From contig NZ_JANHDO010000002.1 of assembly GCF_024494575.1 (NCBI RefSeq), forward strand, positions 496,001-560,000: a DNA stretch of 64,000 nucleotides, read 5' to 3'. The stretch comes from Halorubrum salinum (lineage in GTDB: Archaea > Halobacteriota > Halobacteria > Halobacteriales > Haloferacaceae). Every line of letters begins with the position of its first letter. The stretch's first letter is position 1. The notes beneath the pieces are model-generated. The model was given only the letters and a program-made list of their open reading frames with translations, was not told where the DNA came from and ran no database searches. Shown in pieces: positions 35,266 through 43,867 of this stretch. A program made the translations under genes and the position numbers.

Positions 35266-36312
35266 TCAGGCGACGTCTTCGTACACCGCGAGCGTGTCCT
35301 CCGCGACCGCCGACCACTCGCGGCGCTCGTACGCGGGCGGCGCGTCGCGGTCGAGCGCGGTGATCAGTCCCTCCACGATAGACTCCGAGTCGGTCTCGAC
35401 CTCGACGAGACACCCGTCGGGGAGCACCTCGGCGACCCCGGAGCGCGTCGCGACGACCTGCGTGCCCGCCTCCAGCGCCTCGGTGATGGTTATCCCGAAC
35501 GGCTCCGCGAAGGAGGGCGAGACGAACGCGTCGGCGGCGGCGTAGTAGTCGCCGAGCTCCTCCTCGGGGACGTAGCCGACGAACTCGACGCGCTCCTCGA
35601 TGCCGAGCAGCTCTGCGAACCGTTTCAGTTGCTCCGTCTGGTGGCCGGAGCCGCCGACGACGAGCGTCGTGTCGCGTCCCCGGAGCTTCTTCATCGCGTA
35701 CAGCAGGTGCGAGATACCCTTCTGGTCCGTGTGGCGACCGACGAAGAACAGCATCTCGCCGTCGATCCCGAGGTCCGCGCGCACGTCTTTTCCCGAGAAC
35801 GTCGGCGTCGAGAAGCCGTTGTACACGACGCGGGAGTCGGCGTCGTACAGTTCTCGGATGTCCTCGCGGACGATCTCGCTGACGGCGACGTTCGTGTCGG
35901 CCGCGTTCGCGAGCCGGCGCTCCGTCTCCACTTCGCGTTTCGGCGGATCGATGTTCCGGTCGCTCGCGAGCGAGTGGAACGACGACACCCACGTCGCGTC
36001 CGACACGCGAGCTGCCTGTCGGCCGGGCGCGTAGCCGAACCAGTCGTGGGTGTGGATCACGTCGTGGTCGGGCGCGAGCTCGGCGAACCGGTCGCTGAGC
36101 CGCTCGACCCGCGTCGCGACGTCGCCCTCGCCCGTCTCGACCGGTTCCAGCCCCGGCTCGTCGTCCGGCGCGAACTCCGCGGGCAACACGAGGGTGGCGT
36201 CGACCCCGAGGTCGTCGCGGAGCCCTGAGAACAGTTCACCGACGTGGACGTCGAGACCGCCGGTGATGTTCGGCGGATACCCCCATCCCAACATGAGTAC
36301 GCTCGGCGGCAT
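35266..36312 (-). CDS. GT4-family glycosyltransferase
   Basis: 348-aa GT-B enzyme. The N-terminal domain begins VLMLGWGYPPNITGGLDVHV with the donor-loop GG. The C-terminal domain shows LFFVGRHTDQKGISHLLYAM and the EX7E-type motif ESFAEPFGITITEALEAG (here PSFAEPFGI). Family 4 transfers a sugar from an NDP-sugar with retention. The acceptor is unknown; surface glycans and glycogen-like chains are possible. I favour the ATG at 36312 because a TATA lies 27 nt upstream. The ATG at 36318 would add two residues. Confidence 0.85.
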   Translation of the reverse strand: MPPSVLMLGWGYPPNITGGLDVHVGELFSGLRDDLGVDATLVLPAEFAPDDEPGLEPVETGEGDVATRVERLSDRFAELAPDHDVIHTHDWFGYAPGRQAARVSDATWVSSFHSLASDRNIDPPKREVETERRLANAADTNVAVSEIVREDIRELYDADSRVVYNGFSTPTFSGKDVRADLGIDGEMLFFVGRHTDQKGISHLLYAMKKLRGRDTTLVVGGSGHQTEQLKRFAELLGIEERVEFVGYVPEEELGDYYAAADAFVSPSFAEPFGITITEALEAGTQVVATRSGVAEVLPDGCLVEVETDSESIVEGLITALDRDAPPAYERREWSAVAEDTLAVYEDVA

Positions 36313-36333
36313 ACCCATCCGTTTCGGGAGTCA

Positions 36334-36343
36334 CCACTTAGGT
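36334..36343 (-). promoter_or_regulatory. TATA box of the glycosyltransferase gene
   Basis: The minus-strand ACCTAAGTGG is centred 27 nt before the second of two close ATG codons (36312), which favours that one for a leaderless mRNA. Confidence 0.45.
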
Positions 36344-36383
36344 ATGCCCCTCGTTCGCTCGGAGAATCGACCGCGCCGACCGG

Positions 36384-36662
36384 TCAGGCCGCCTGCACCG
36401 CGTCGCGAAGATCGGCCGTCTGGTCCGTGATCGAGTCCGCCGCCTCGCCGACCAGATCGAGCGGGTCGCCGGACTCGGCTTTCACCGTCAACACCGGCTC
36501 CGTCTGTCCGCCGGACTGCTCGGGGTTCACGTCGTAGGTCGCGGCCGCGACGTCCTCGGTCTCCAGCAGGACGCCCTTCAGCACGTTCATGAAGGTGTGA
36601 TCCTCACCGGCGACCTCGATGCGGAGTTCCGTGTCGGTCTTTTCGATGACCCGCAGTTCCAT
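36384..36662 (-). CDS. rpoL: DNA-directed RNA polymerase subunit L (Rpo11)
   Basis: 92-aa RNA polymerase assembly subunit that pairs with Rpo3. The signature [24 protein letters not shown] (D/L family) spans residues 22-45. The ATG at 36662 is 27 nt from a CTTGAAAC element and is preferred to an upstream in-frame start. It stands alone on the minus strand between the glycosyltransferase and rps3ae. Confidence 0.92.
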   Translation of the reverse strand: MELRVIEKTDTELRIEVAGEDHTFMNVLKGVLLETEDVAAATYDVNPEQSGGQTEPVLTVKAESGDPLDLVGEAADSITDQTADLRDAVQAA

Positions 36663-36683
36663 GCTCGAAACCTCGGGCGAGCG

Positions 36684-36693
36684 GCGTTTCAAG
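36684..36693 (-). promoter_or_regulatory. TATA box of rpoL
   Basis: The minus-strand GCTTGAAACG is centred 27 nt before the ATG at 36662. Confidence 0.5.
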
Positions 36694-36843
36694 CTTTCGT
36701 CTCTCTGATCGCGGCGGTCGCGGGACGCCCTCTCAGATCCCCCGCTCGGCCCGAACGCCGACGAGAGCGGTCCGATACGGCTGGAAAGCGCGGCCGCTAG
36801 CCAAGGGGAATAAACGGAGAACGTCGGTCCGCGCGGCGAGGCG

Positions 36844-37491
36844 TTACTCGTCGGCGTCGACGGCCACTTCGTCGGCGTCGACGTCGACGGCGGCCTCCTC
36901 TTCGGCGGCGACCTCGGACGGGCGCGCTTCGAGGGTCAGCTTCTGGACCTCGACGCGGCGCAGCGGGTAGATGGTCTTCGCCTCGCCGTAGACCGCAGAC
37001 GAGAGGTTACCCTCGACGATCGCGTCGACGAACGACTCGAAGGTCCGGTCCGCGGCGGCCGCGTTGACCTTGTCGATCATGACGCGGCGGATCGCCTTCT
37101 CCTGGGACCGGTCGGCCTTCTTCGTCGTCAGCGCGACGGGCTGGACGCGGATCCGGTAGTCGTCCGTCGTCAGCACCGTGATCGACGCCTCGACCTTCGA
37201 GGCCCCGCGGCGGACGAGAGAGCGCAGGTAATCGCGCGTCAGCTCGTACTTGACGAACTCGGTGTACGCCGAGTCGCTGCCGACGTCGGTGATCTTGAAC
37301 GTCAGCTTCGTGTTGTTCGCGCCGGAGTCGCCGGTGAGCTCGCCGAGCGTCGTCGTGATCGTGCGGCCGACGACCTGCTGGGGCTCCTCGGCGAGGGTCT
37401 CGCCGATCTCCTGTCGGTCGAACTGTTCGGGCGCTAGCACGGAGTACCAGCGCTTCTGTTCTCTGCTCTTGGATACGGATCGTTCGCTCAT
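36844..37491 (-). CDS. rps3ae: 30S ribosomal protein S3Ae (eS1)
   Basis: 215-aa archaeal/eukaryal ribosomal protein. The [22 protein letters not shown] start, the [15 protein letters not shown] stretch and [15 protein letters not shown] match eS1. The last 20 residues are acidic with a repeated VDADE motif ([14 protein letters not shown]). It is the last gene of the rps15 operon and overlaps pcc1 by 4 nt. Confidence 0.94.
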   Translation of the reverse strand: MSERSVSKSREQKRWYSVLAPEQFDRQEIGETLAEEPQQVVGRTITTTLGELTGDSGANNTKLTFKITDVGSDSAYTEFVKYELTRDYLRSLVRRGASKVEASITVLTTDDYRIRVQPVALTTKKADRSQEKAIRRVMIDKVNAAAADRTFESFVDAIVEGNLSSAVYGEAKTIYPLRRVEVQKLTLEARPSEVAAEEEAAVDVDADEVAVDADE

Positions 37492-37841
37492 GTGTTGGTG
37501 TCTGTGGTGTCTGCTGTGTCTACAGCGTTCGCGCCGTCTTCGGCGTCTGCAGCGTTCGCGCTGTCTGCTGTGTTTGCGTCCGGACCGCGGGCGGCTCGGT
37601 GTGCCCGCGCCCGCTCCGCGATCCGGTCTGCGACGTGTAGGTTCACGACGTAGTCGTCGACGGTCGACTGCAGCCCGCCGGTCGTCCCTCGCTCGATCTC
37701 GCAGGCGATCGCGTCCCCGTCGACTCGGGTCGCCATCGACTCGGTGTCGTCGGGCGCGAGCGCGGCCGCGACGAGCGCGGCGTCGACGTGGGTCGTCCGG
37801 AGAGTCGCCGTCCGAGCCGAGTCGGACTCGGTCCCGGTCAT
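37488..37841 (-). CDS. pcc1: KEOPS complex subunit Pcc1
   Basis: 117-aa Pcc1, the dimerising subunit of the KEOPS complex that makes t6A37 in ANN-decoding tRNAs. The core (residues 8-90: RTTHVDAALVAAALAPDDT, IACEIERGTTGGLQSTVDDYVVNL) is canonical. The last 30 residues are a low-complexity Ala/Asp/Thr/Asn tail ([10 protein letters not shown] end), encoded by GTCT-rich near-repeats at 37490-37570, which is unusual for this small family. It overlaps rps3ae and the DHH-like gene by 4 nt each. Confidence 0.88.
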   Translation of the reverse strand: MTGTESDSARTATLRTTHVDAALVAAALAPDDTESMATRVDGDAIACEIERGTTGGLQSTVDDYVVNLHVADRIAERARAHRAARGPDANTADSANAADAEDGANAVDTADTTDTNT

Positions 37842-39064
37842 ATCGCCTCCCTGAGCGCGGCGAGCGCGCTCGTGATGTCGGCGTCTGGCTCGCTTCGCCC
37901 GTCCGTCGCCGCTCCGTCGCGCTCGACGACCGCGAGCCCGCCGCGGTCGGCGGTCCCCCAGCCGTCGGCGTCGAACTCGGCCGCGACCGACCGGCAGGCG
38001 TCGCCGAGCCTCATCGGTTCCGTGGCGGCCGCCGCGAGCCGGCCGCCGGTCTCGTCAACCGCGACGGCGACCGGTTCCGGCGACCGGAAGTCGCGGAGCA
38101 GCCGGGCGACCGTCGGGAGGACGGCACGCGGCGTGCCGGCGTCGTCCGTCGACTCGCGCCCCTTGACGCGGGCGACGACGCAGCCGTCGTATCGGCTGAC
38201 CGTCGCGGCGTCCAGCGCGCGGTGTGCCGCGAGCCCGTGGGACCGCCACGCGTCAAGCGCCGCGGTCCGCACCCCGTCGCTCGGGTCGGCGGCGATCGCC
38301 AGCGCGATCCCGGTTCCGGGGGCCTCTCGCGCGAGCGCGTCGAGCACGTCGGCGTAGCCGCCGACCGTCTCGACCGGTGCCGCACCTCCCGCTACCGCGT
38401 ACGGACGGAGAGCGCGCTCGACGGCCGAGGCCGAGCGGGCGGCCGCGTCCTCCTCGCCGACGACGTCGACGGCGACGAGCGACGCGAGCCGCCGGTGCGC
38501 GTCCCCGTCCATCTCGGCCGGGAGGCCGAGGTCGGCGAGGGTCGCGTGGGCCGCCTCCGGGTCGCCGGAGTACGGCGTCCGAACGAGCGTCGAGGCCGCG
38601 AGACCGTCCGCGAGGTCCGCGGTCGGGATCGCGACTCCCGGGCGTCGCTCGACCAGCCCGTCTCGCTCGGCGGCGTCGAGCGCGTCGCCGGACCCGTCCG
38701 TGCCGGGGACGGAACCGGCGGCGACAACGCCCGCGAGCGCGATGATCGGATCCGGGTCGACGCCCAACTGTCGGGCGACGGCGAACGCGTCAGCGCTCGC
38801 CGGCCGGGCCGTTCCCGGTATCGCGTGTGCGCCCCGATCGACGCCGACAGTCACCGCGACCCCGTCGTCGACGTCGTCGGGAACCGGATCGCGGTCGACG
38901 CGGACCTGAAACGGCGCGCCGGCCGCTCTGAGGCCTCTCGCGAGCAGCCCGGCGGCTGCGAGCGCGTCGCCGTCGTCGGTCGCGACGAGCCGGACGAACG
39001 GCGCGTCGGCGAGGACGCCGGCGAGGGCGTCGGGGGCGGTCGTGGCGGATGTCGCTTCGGTCAT
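37838..39064 (-). CDS. DHH/RecJ-like protein with degenerate catalytic motifs
   Basis: 408 aa. The start (FVRLVATDDGDALAAAGLLARGLRAAG) aligns with the first DHH-superfamily motif (usually His-X-Asp-X-Asp-Gly), and the C-terminal third resembles DHHA1 (GYADVLDALAREAPGTGIALAIA, DGCVVARVKG). No DHH triad is present: at that position it reads VTVGVDRGAHAI. It is probably a non-catalytic RecJ/GAN/Cdc45-like protein. It lies between rps15 and pcc1 on the same strand with a 44-bp gap to rps15, so it is likely co-expressed with translation genes. Confidence 0.72.
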   Translation of the reverse strand: MTEATSATTAPDALAGVLADAPFVRLVATDDGDALAAAGLLARGLRAAGAPFQVRVDRDPVPDDVDDGVAVTVGVDRGAHAIPGTARPASADAFAVARQLGVDPDPIIALAGVVAAGSVPGTDGSGDALDAAERDGLVERRPGVAIPTADLADGLAASTLVRTPYSGDPEAAHATLADLGLPAEMDGDAHRRLASLVAVDVVGEEDAAARSASAVERALRPYAVAGGAAPVETVGGYADVLDALAREAPGTGIALAIAADPSDGVRTAALDAWRSHGLAAHRALDAATVSRYDGCVVARVKGRESTDDAGTPRAVLPTVARLLRDFRSPEPVAVAVDETGGRLAAAATEPMRLGDACRSVAAEFDADGWGTADRGGLAVVERDGAATDGRSEPDADITSALAALREAI

Positions 39065-39108
39065 GGTCGGGCGGGTCGTGTCTGTCGTCGCAGGTGGATG
39101 TGTCTGCG

Positions 39109-39579
39109 TTACTCGTCGGCGAGCAGCTCGGCGGCGCGCTCGTAGGTGTACGTGAACTCCTCGTCGATCTCGTCGCCGCGGTAGTAGTTCGCGAGGCGAC
39201 GGATCTTCGACTCGGTGTTCTGTAGCGCGCGCTTGTTCTGGTAGTCCTGCCCGTTCTCCTCCATGTGCTCGCGCAGGCGGACGGCCTGTGCCATCAGGTT
39301 GCGGAGGTCCTCGGGGTACTCGGAGTCGGCGTCGTGTTCTTCGAGTATCTCGGTGACCTTCTTGCCGGTCGCCAGCTTCACGTCGGGGACCGGGACGCCC
39401 TTGACGCCCTCGTCACGGAGCTTGAGTCCGATGACGCTGGGGTCGTGGCCCTGCTCCGCCAGTTCGACGACGCGGGACTCGATGTCCTCTGCGTCGACGT
39501 CGCTCCACTCCGGGTTCTCGTCCGTCGCCGGCTTGTCCGAACCGGACGAACCGCGACGGCGCGTGTGCATTCGTGCCAT
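39109..39579 (-). CDS. rps15: 30S ribosomal protein S15 (uS15)
   Basis: 156-aa archaeal uS15, longer than bacterial S15 because of the N-terminal archaeal/eukaryal domain (MARMHTRRRGSSGSDKP, PSVIGLKLRDEGVKGVPVPDV). The conserved C-terminal half includes HMEENGQDYQNKRALQNTESKIRRLANYYR. It is the first gene of the rps15 - DHH-like - pcc1 - rps3ae operon. I do not see a clear TATA at the usual distance. Confidence 0.94.
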   Translation of the reverse strand: MARMHTRRRGSSGSDKPATDENPEWSDVDAEDIESRVVELAEQGHDPSVIGLKLRDEGVKGVPVPDVKLATGKKVTEILEEHDADSEYPEDLRNLMAQAVRLREHMEENGQDYQNKRALQNTESKIRRLANYYRGDEIDEEFTYTYERAAELLADE

Positions 39580-39895
39580 TGTTTCGAAATTGGAACGGCA
39601 CAACCACAACGTGCGGCTCCGGACGACGCGGCTACCGGATGCTCGCGGCTGCGAGCGACCCGGCGGACGGACCCGCGAACGCGGACCCGTCCCGGCCGCG
39701 ACGCCGGAGGCGTCGGCGCACTGCCACATTCCCAAGCCGTGGGCGAAGAGGCCCCGGCGCGTCGGATCTGCGGCTGTGCTGTTCCCGTTCGACCGGTTGC
39801 CGCCGAGGTTCTTAAGCGTGTTCGTGTGGCTCGGCCGCGGCACAGAAACGAGGATTTAGGTGGATCGTCGGGCACAGGGGGTGTAGGAGCGACAC
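39580..39895. other. Intergenic region between rps15 and nhaC
   Basis: 316 bp between divergent genes. I see no tRNA, ORF or repeat. It must hold the rps15 promoter (not evident) and the nhaC TATA at 39808-39816. Confidence 0.5.
39808..39816 (+). promoter_or_regulatory. TATA box of nhaC
   Basis: GTTCTTAAG is about 85 nt upstream of the ATG at 39896, which implies a 5' leader of roughly 57 nt. An AGGAG sequence lies about 8 nt before the ATG, so this is one of the few leadered genes here. Confidence 0.45.
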
Positions 39896-41542
39896 ATGAT
39901 CAACCCACCCGACGACGATTCGACGGATCGAACCGACGACGCGCCACCGGGCGACGCGCCGCGTGGCGACGAACCACGGAGCGGCGGTGGCGGAGCCGAG
40001 ACGACCACCGACGACGAGCCGGTCGCCGTCGCGGACGGCGGGTTCGCGGACGACCCGGACGCCGCGGTCGGCCCGCGGATCTCCTTTTACGGCGGGAAGT
40101 GGGCCAGCACGATCCCGCTCGTCGTGTTCATCCTCTGGGCGATCTTCCAGAGCGGCGTCCTCGGCATCGGCGACACCAACGGCCTCGTGATCGGAGCGCT
40201 TCTCGGCACCATCCTCGGGATGTTCTTCGTGCGCGGCGACTGGAAGGCGTACGCGAACACCATCTTCGAGGGGATGACCCAGCGCGTCGCGGCCACGGCG
40301 ATCGTCGCGTGGCTGTGGGCGGGCATGTTCGCCGAGACGCTGCAGGTCGGCGGGTTCGTCGAGGGGCTCATCTACGCCGCCGACGCGCTGAACGTCGGCG
40401 CGGCGACGTTCCCGGCGGCCGCGTTCGTCCTCTGCGGCCTGCTGGCGACGGGCATCGGGACCGGGTACGGCGCGACCGTCGCGTTCGTGACGCTGTTTTT
40501 CCCCGCGGGCGTCCTCATCGGCGCGAACCCCGTCCTGCTCTTCGCCGCGATCCTGTCCGGGGCCGTCTTCGGCGACAACCTCGCGCCCGTGAGCGACACC
40601 ACGATCGTGAGCGCGGTGACGCAGGACGCCGACATCGGCGGCGTGGTCGCCTCGCGGTTCAAGTACGCGATCCTCGCCGCGGTGCCCGCGTTCGTCGCGT
40701 ACCTCGTGATGGGGTCCGTCCTCTCCGGCGCGAGCCTCGAGGGCGCGGCCGCGCTCCGCGAGTCGGCGACCGCGCCCGGGCTTGTCCACCTGATATCGAT
40801 GGGCGTCGTGATCGCGACCGCGGTCGCCGGCCGCCACATCGTCGAGGCGATCTCGTGGGGGCTGATCGTCGCGATCGCCTTCAACCTCGCGTTCGGGCTC
40901 TCCTCCGTGTCCGATATCCTCGTGTTCACGGTGACCGAGGCGGGCGCGTTCACCTCGCTTCCGTTCGTCGCTGTCGGCGAGACGGCGGGCGTCGGGGGGA
41001 GCCTCTACGCCGGCGCGATCGGCTTTTTCCCGCTCATCGTGCTCACCCTCCTGATCGTCGGGATGGCGCGGATCATGATCCGCGGCGGCGGGTTCGAGGC
41101 GATCTTGGAGTTCCTGTTGAACTCCGTCGCGACCACCGTCCGCCGCGCCGAGGTGACGATGGTGCTCGGCACCGCCGCGATCAACGGCATGATAACGATC
41201 AACACCGCGGCCGAGATCGCGATCGCGCCGTACATCGCCCGGATCGGCGAGAAGTTCAACATCAACGGCTACCGGCGGGCGAACATTCTCGACGCCAACA
41301 CGTCGGCGCTCGGCTACATCTTCCCGTGGGCCGGCGGCGTCCTCGTCGGCTATCAGGTGATGGTCGGACCGAACGGGCTCGGCGCGGAGTACGGACCCGA
41401 GATGGTCGTTAACCCGATACAGGCCGTCCCGTACGTCTTCCACGGCTGGTTCCTCGTGATCGTCTTCCTGATCGCCGCCGTGACCGGCTTCGGCCGGGAG
41501 TACATCCCGGACCGGACCTCCGAGGAGGTGTCGCGCGCATGA
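39896..41542 (+). CDS. nhaC: NhaC-family Na+/H+ antiporter
   Basis: 548-aa membrane antiporter with an acidic, disordered N-terminus (about 1-60) and some 12 membrane segments. Family motifs include FGDNLAPVSDTTIVSAVTQDADI and INGMITINTAAEIAIAPYIARIGEKF. It exchanges Na+ (or a coupled metabolite) for H+, important for pH and Na+ homeostasis at high salt. Some NhaC relatives move other substrates, so the ion specificity is family-level inference. It overlaps the next gene by 4 nt. Confidence 0.88.
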   Translation: MINPPDDDSTDRTDDAPPGDAPRGDEPRSGGGGAETTTDDEPVAVADGGFADDPDAAVGPRISFYGGKWASTIPLVVFILWAIFQSGVLGIGDTNGLVIGALLGTILGMFFVRGDWKAYANTIFEGMTQRVAATAIVAWLWAGMFAETLQVGGFVEGLIYAADALNVGAATFPAAAFVLCGLLATGIGTGYGATVAFVTLFFPAGVLIGANPVLLFAAILSGAVFGDNLAPVSDTTIVSAVTQDADIGGVVASRFKYAILAAVPAFVAYLVMGSVLSGASLEGAAALRESATAPGLVHLISMGVVIATAVAGRHIVEAISWGLIVAIAFNLAFGLSSVSDILVFTVTEAGAFTSLPFVAVGETAGVGGSLYAGAIGFFPLIVLTLLIVGMARIMIRGGGFEAILEFLLNSVATTVRRAEVTMVLGTAAINGMITINTAAEIAIAPYIARIGEKFNINGYRRANILDANTSALGYIFPWAGGVLVGYQVMVGPNGLGAEYGPEMVVNPIQAVPYVFHGWFLVIVFLIAAVTGFGREYIPDRTSEEVSRA

Positions 41543-41805
41543 GCGTCTTCGACAAGTTCCTCGCCGGCTGGTCGTTCCGGAGTTCGACCCCGGATTACGA
41601 GCCGGGCCAGACGATCGAGGTGATGGTGACGGGCCGCGAGGGCGAGACGGCGATCGCCCGTATCGGCGACTCGACGCTGCAGATCGGCGAGGCTCCGGCC
41701 GACGCGGTGGACACCCGCGTGCTCGTCGAGGTCGAGACGTGGGACGCGGGCGAGCGCCGCGGCACGGGCACTTACCGCGAGACGGTCGGCGAGAGCGCGT
41801 TCTGA
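41539..41805 (+). CDS. TRAM-like small protein (DUF7513-like)
   Basis: 88-aa protein translationally coupled to nhaC (ATGA overlap). PGQTIEVMVTGREGETAIARIGDSTLQIGEAP resembles a TRAM/OB-like beta-barrel, and RVLVEVETWDAGERRGTGTYRETV continues it. I recall a haloarchaeal family of this kind. It may modulate the transporter or bind RNA; function is unknown. Confidence 0.7.
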   Translation: MSVFDKFLAGWSFRSSTPDYEPGQTIEVMVTGREGETAIARIGDSTLQIGEAPADAVDTRVLVEVETWDAGERRGTGTYRETVGESAF

Positions 41806-41905
41806 CCGGTCGACACCGCCGGCCTTCCCCGGCGTCACCGACCTGTGCCGGCCGCCGCACGCCGGGGTGCCACCGGAACGGGGCCGGCCGCTCCGGACCG
41901 AGGCG

Positions 41906-41914
41906 CTTTTTAAG
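41906..41914 (+). promoter_or_regulatory. TATA box of the PHP gene
   Basis: CTTTTTAAG is centred 27 nt before the GTG at 41936. This picks GTG over an upstream in-frame ATG. Confidence 0.55.
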
Positions 41915-41935
41915 TCGACTCGCGAACGTGAACGC

Positions 41936-42619
41936 GTGCTATCGGTCGAGCTGCACGCGCACTCGGCGCTCTCGTACGACGGGCGCGACCCGGTCGACCT
42001 CCTCTTGGAGCAGGCGGCGGGGGTCGGCCTCGACGCGCTCGCCGTCACGGACCACGACGAGATCGACGCCAGCATCGAGGCGGCCGAGAAGGCCGCCGAC
42101 TACGGGCTCGTCGGCATCGTCGGCATGGAGGTGACCTGCGCCGCGGGCCACGTCCTCGCGTTCGGCATCGACGAGCGCGTCGAGAGCGGCCTCCCCTTCG
42201 ACGAGACGCTCGACCGCATCCGCGAGATGGGCGGGATCGCGGTCGTTCCCCACCCCTTCCAGAAGTCCCGCCACGGCGTCGCAGCTCACATCTCCGACGA
42301 GCAGCTGGCGAGCGCCGACGCCCTCGAAGTGTACAACTCCCGGCTGTTCACCGGCCGCTCGAACCGACAGGCGGAGACGTTCGCGATACGCCACGGGCTC
42401 CCGATGACCGCCGGAAGCGACGCGCACATCTCCGAGATGGTCGGACAGGCGGTGACCGAGGTCGCGGCCGAGGAGCGGTCCGCCGACGCGATCCTCGACG
42501 CGATCCGGGAGGGGCGGACCAGCGTCGTCGGAAAGCGGACGCCGTGGCGCGTCTCGCTCCGGCAGTTCGGCGGCGGCGCGAAGCGACGCGCGCTCCGCGC
42601 GCTCCGGGGGCTCCGCTGA
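41936..42619 (+). CDS. PHP-domain phosphoesterase
   Basis: 227-aa PHP-domain protein with metal-ligand motifs HAHSALSYDG (near residue 8), AVTDHDEIDA, VVPHPFQ and TAGSDAHISEMVG. It is of the TrpH/YciV type, nucleoside 3',5'-bisphosphate or RNase-like phosphoesterases, though substrates vary. The GTG start at 41936 is set by the TATA. The last 15 residues are basic (AKRRALRALRGLR). It is 5 nt upstream of the asparagine-synthase-like gene, so the two are co-transcribed. Confidence 0.83.
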   Translation: MLSVELHAHSALSYDGRDPVDLLLEQAAGVGLDALAVTDHDEIDASIEAAEKAADYGLVGIVGMEVTCAAGHVLAFGIDERVESGLPFDETLDRIREMGGIAVVPHPFQKSRHGVAAHISDEQLASADALEVYNSRLFTGRSNRQAETFAIRHGLPMTAGSDAHISEMVGQAVTEVAAEERSADAILDAIREGRTSVVGKRTPWRVSLRQFGGGAKRRALRALRGLR

Positions 42620-42624
42620 CGCCG

Positions 42625-43857
42625 ATGACGCGGACGCCCACGCTCCGCGGCGCGCCGGTCGGTCGCGTTCGGGCGGCCCTCGGCACGCGCGACCCGCTTC
42701 CCGGCGGCCGCGGCTTCGCGGGGCGGATCGCCGATCCCCCCGGCCGGTCCGGCCCCGTCCTCGTCCGCGACGTGCTCGGCCGCGAGCCGATCTTCGTCGA
42801 ACGCGACGCGACGCCGGAGACCGACCGTGACCCACCCACTTCCGACCGCGATCCGACCGCTCCGACCAACTGGAGCTTCGACCGGCACGATCTCGACGAT
42901 CCGGTGTCAGTTCCCGCCGGCGGCGTCGCGTCCGCCGAGGGGACGGAGCGCGTCTGGACCCTCCCCGACGACGGACCCGTCGATCCGGACGCCGGGCAGG
43001 CGGCCGTCGACACCGCGCTCGACGACGTCCTCGACGACCTCGCTCGCGACGGGGGGTCGGCCGACGGAGCCGACGGAGCCGGCTCGGTCGGCGAGAGCGG
43101 GGCCGGCGACCTCGCCGTCGCGTTCTCCGGCGGCGTCGATTCCGGCGTCGTCGCCGCCGCGGTGCCGAATGCTCCCCGGTACGTCGCCGGATTCGAGGGA
43201 TGTCACGACGTCGCGGCCGCGCGTGAGGCGGCCGCGGCGGCGGACCGACCGGTCGACCTGCGCGTCGTCGAGATCACACACGAGGAGCTGGTCCGCGCCG
43301 CCCGCGCGGTCGCTCACGCCACGGGGCGACGGAACCCGATGGACGTCGCCATCGCGGTCCCGCTGTACCTCGTCGCCGAGGCGGCCGCCGACGACGGGTT
43401 CGATCGGATCGCGGTCGGACAGGGGGCGGACGAGCTGTTCGGCGGCTACAGCAAGGTCGTCGATCCGGCCGACGACCACCGCGTCGACGCGGACACCGTC
43501 CGGGGGGCGCGGACCGAGACCGTCCGCACGCTCCCGGACCAACTCGAACGGGACGTGCTCGCGATCCGGGCCGCGGGAGCGGAGCCGGTCGCTCCCCTCC
43601 TCGACGACCGGATCGTCGACGCCGCGCTCGCGCTCCCGGGGGCGCTTCTGTCCGCCGGCGGCGAGCGGAAAATCGCCCTGCGCCGCGCGGCGGCGGGACG
43701 CGTCCCCGAATCGGTCCGAACGGCCGACAAGAAGGCGGTCCAGTACGGGACGTACGTCTCGCGCGAACTCGACCGGCTCGCGCGACGGGCGGGGTTCAAG
43801 CGTCGCATGGACGACCACGTCGGGCGGTACCTCGACGAGCTGTTGAGCGACGACTGA
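42625..43857 (+). CDS. Asparagine-synthase-like ATP pyrophosphatase with degenerate glutaminase region
   Basis: 410 aa. The C-terminal adenylating domain has the PP-loop SGGVDSGVVAAAV (about 173-185), GQGADELFGGYSKV and the KKAVQYGTY end typical of AsnB. The N-terminal half is short and lacks the catalytic Cys2 of class II glutaminases, keeping only a GPVLVRDVLGREPIFVE trace. It is thus probably ammonia-dependent or uses another amine. Its pairing with a PHP protein is unexplained, and the product is unknown. Confidence 0.78.
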   Translation: MTRTPTLRGAPVGRVRAALGTRDPLPGGRGFAGRIADPPGRSGPVLVRDVLGREPIFVERDATPETDRDPPTSDRDPTAPTNWSFDRHDLDDPVSVPAGGVASAEGTERVWTLPDDGPVDPDAGQAAVDTALDDVLDDLARDGGSADGADGAGSVGESGAGDLAVAFSGGVDSGVVAAAVPNAPRYVAGFEGCHDVAAAREAAAAADRPVDLRVVEITHEELVRAARAVAHATGRRNPMDVAIAVPLYLVAEAAADDGFDRIAVGQGADELFGGYSKVVDPADDHRVDADTVRGARTETVRTLPDQLERDVLAIRAAGAEPVAPLLDDRIVDAALALPGALLSAGGERKIALRRAAAGRVPESVRTADKKAVQYGTYVSRELDRLARRAGFKRRMDDHVGRYLDELLSDD

Positions 43858-43867
43858 GCCTCGGCTG

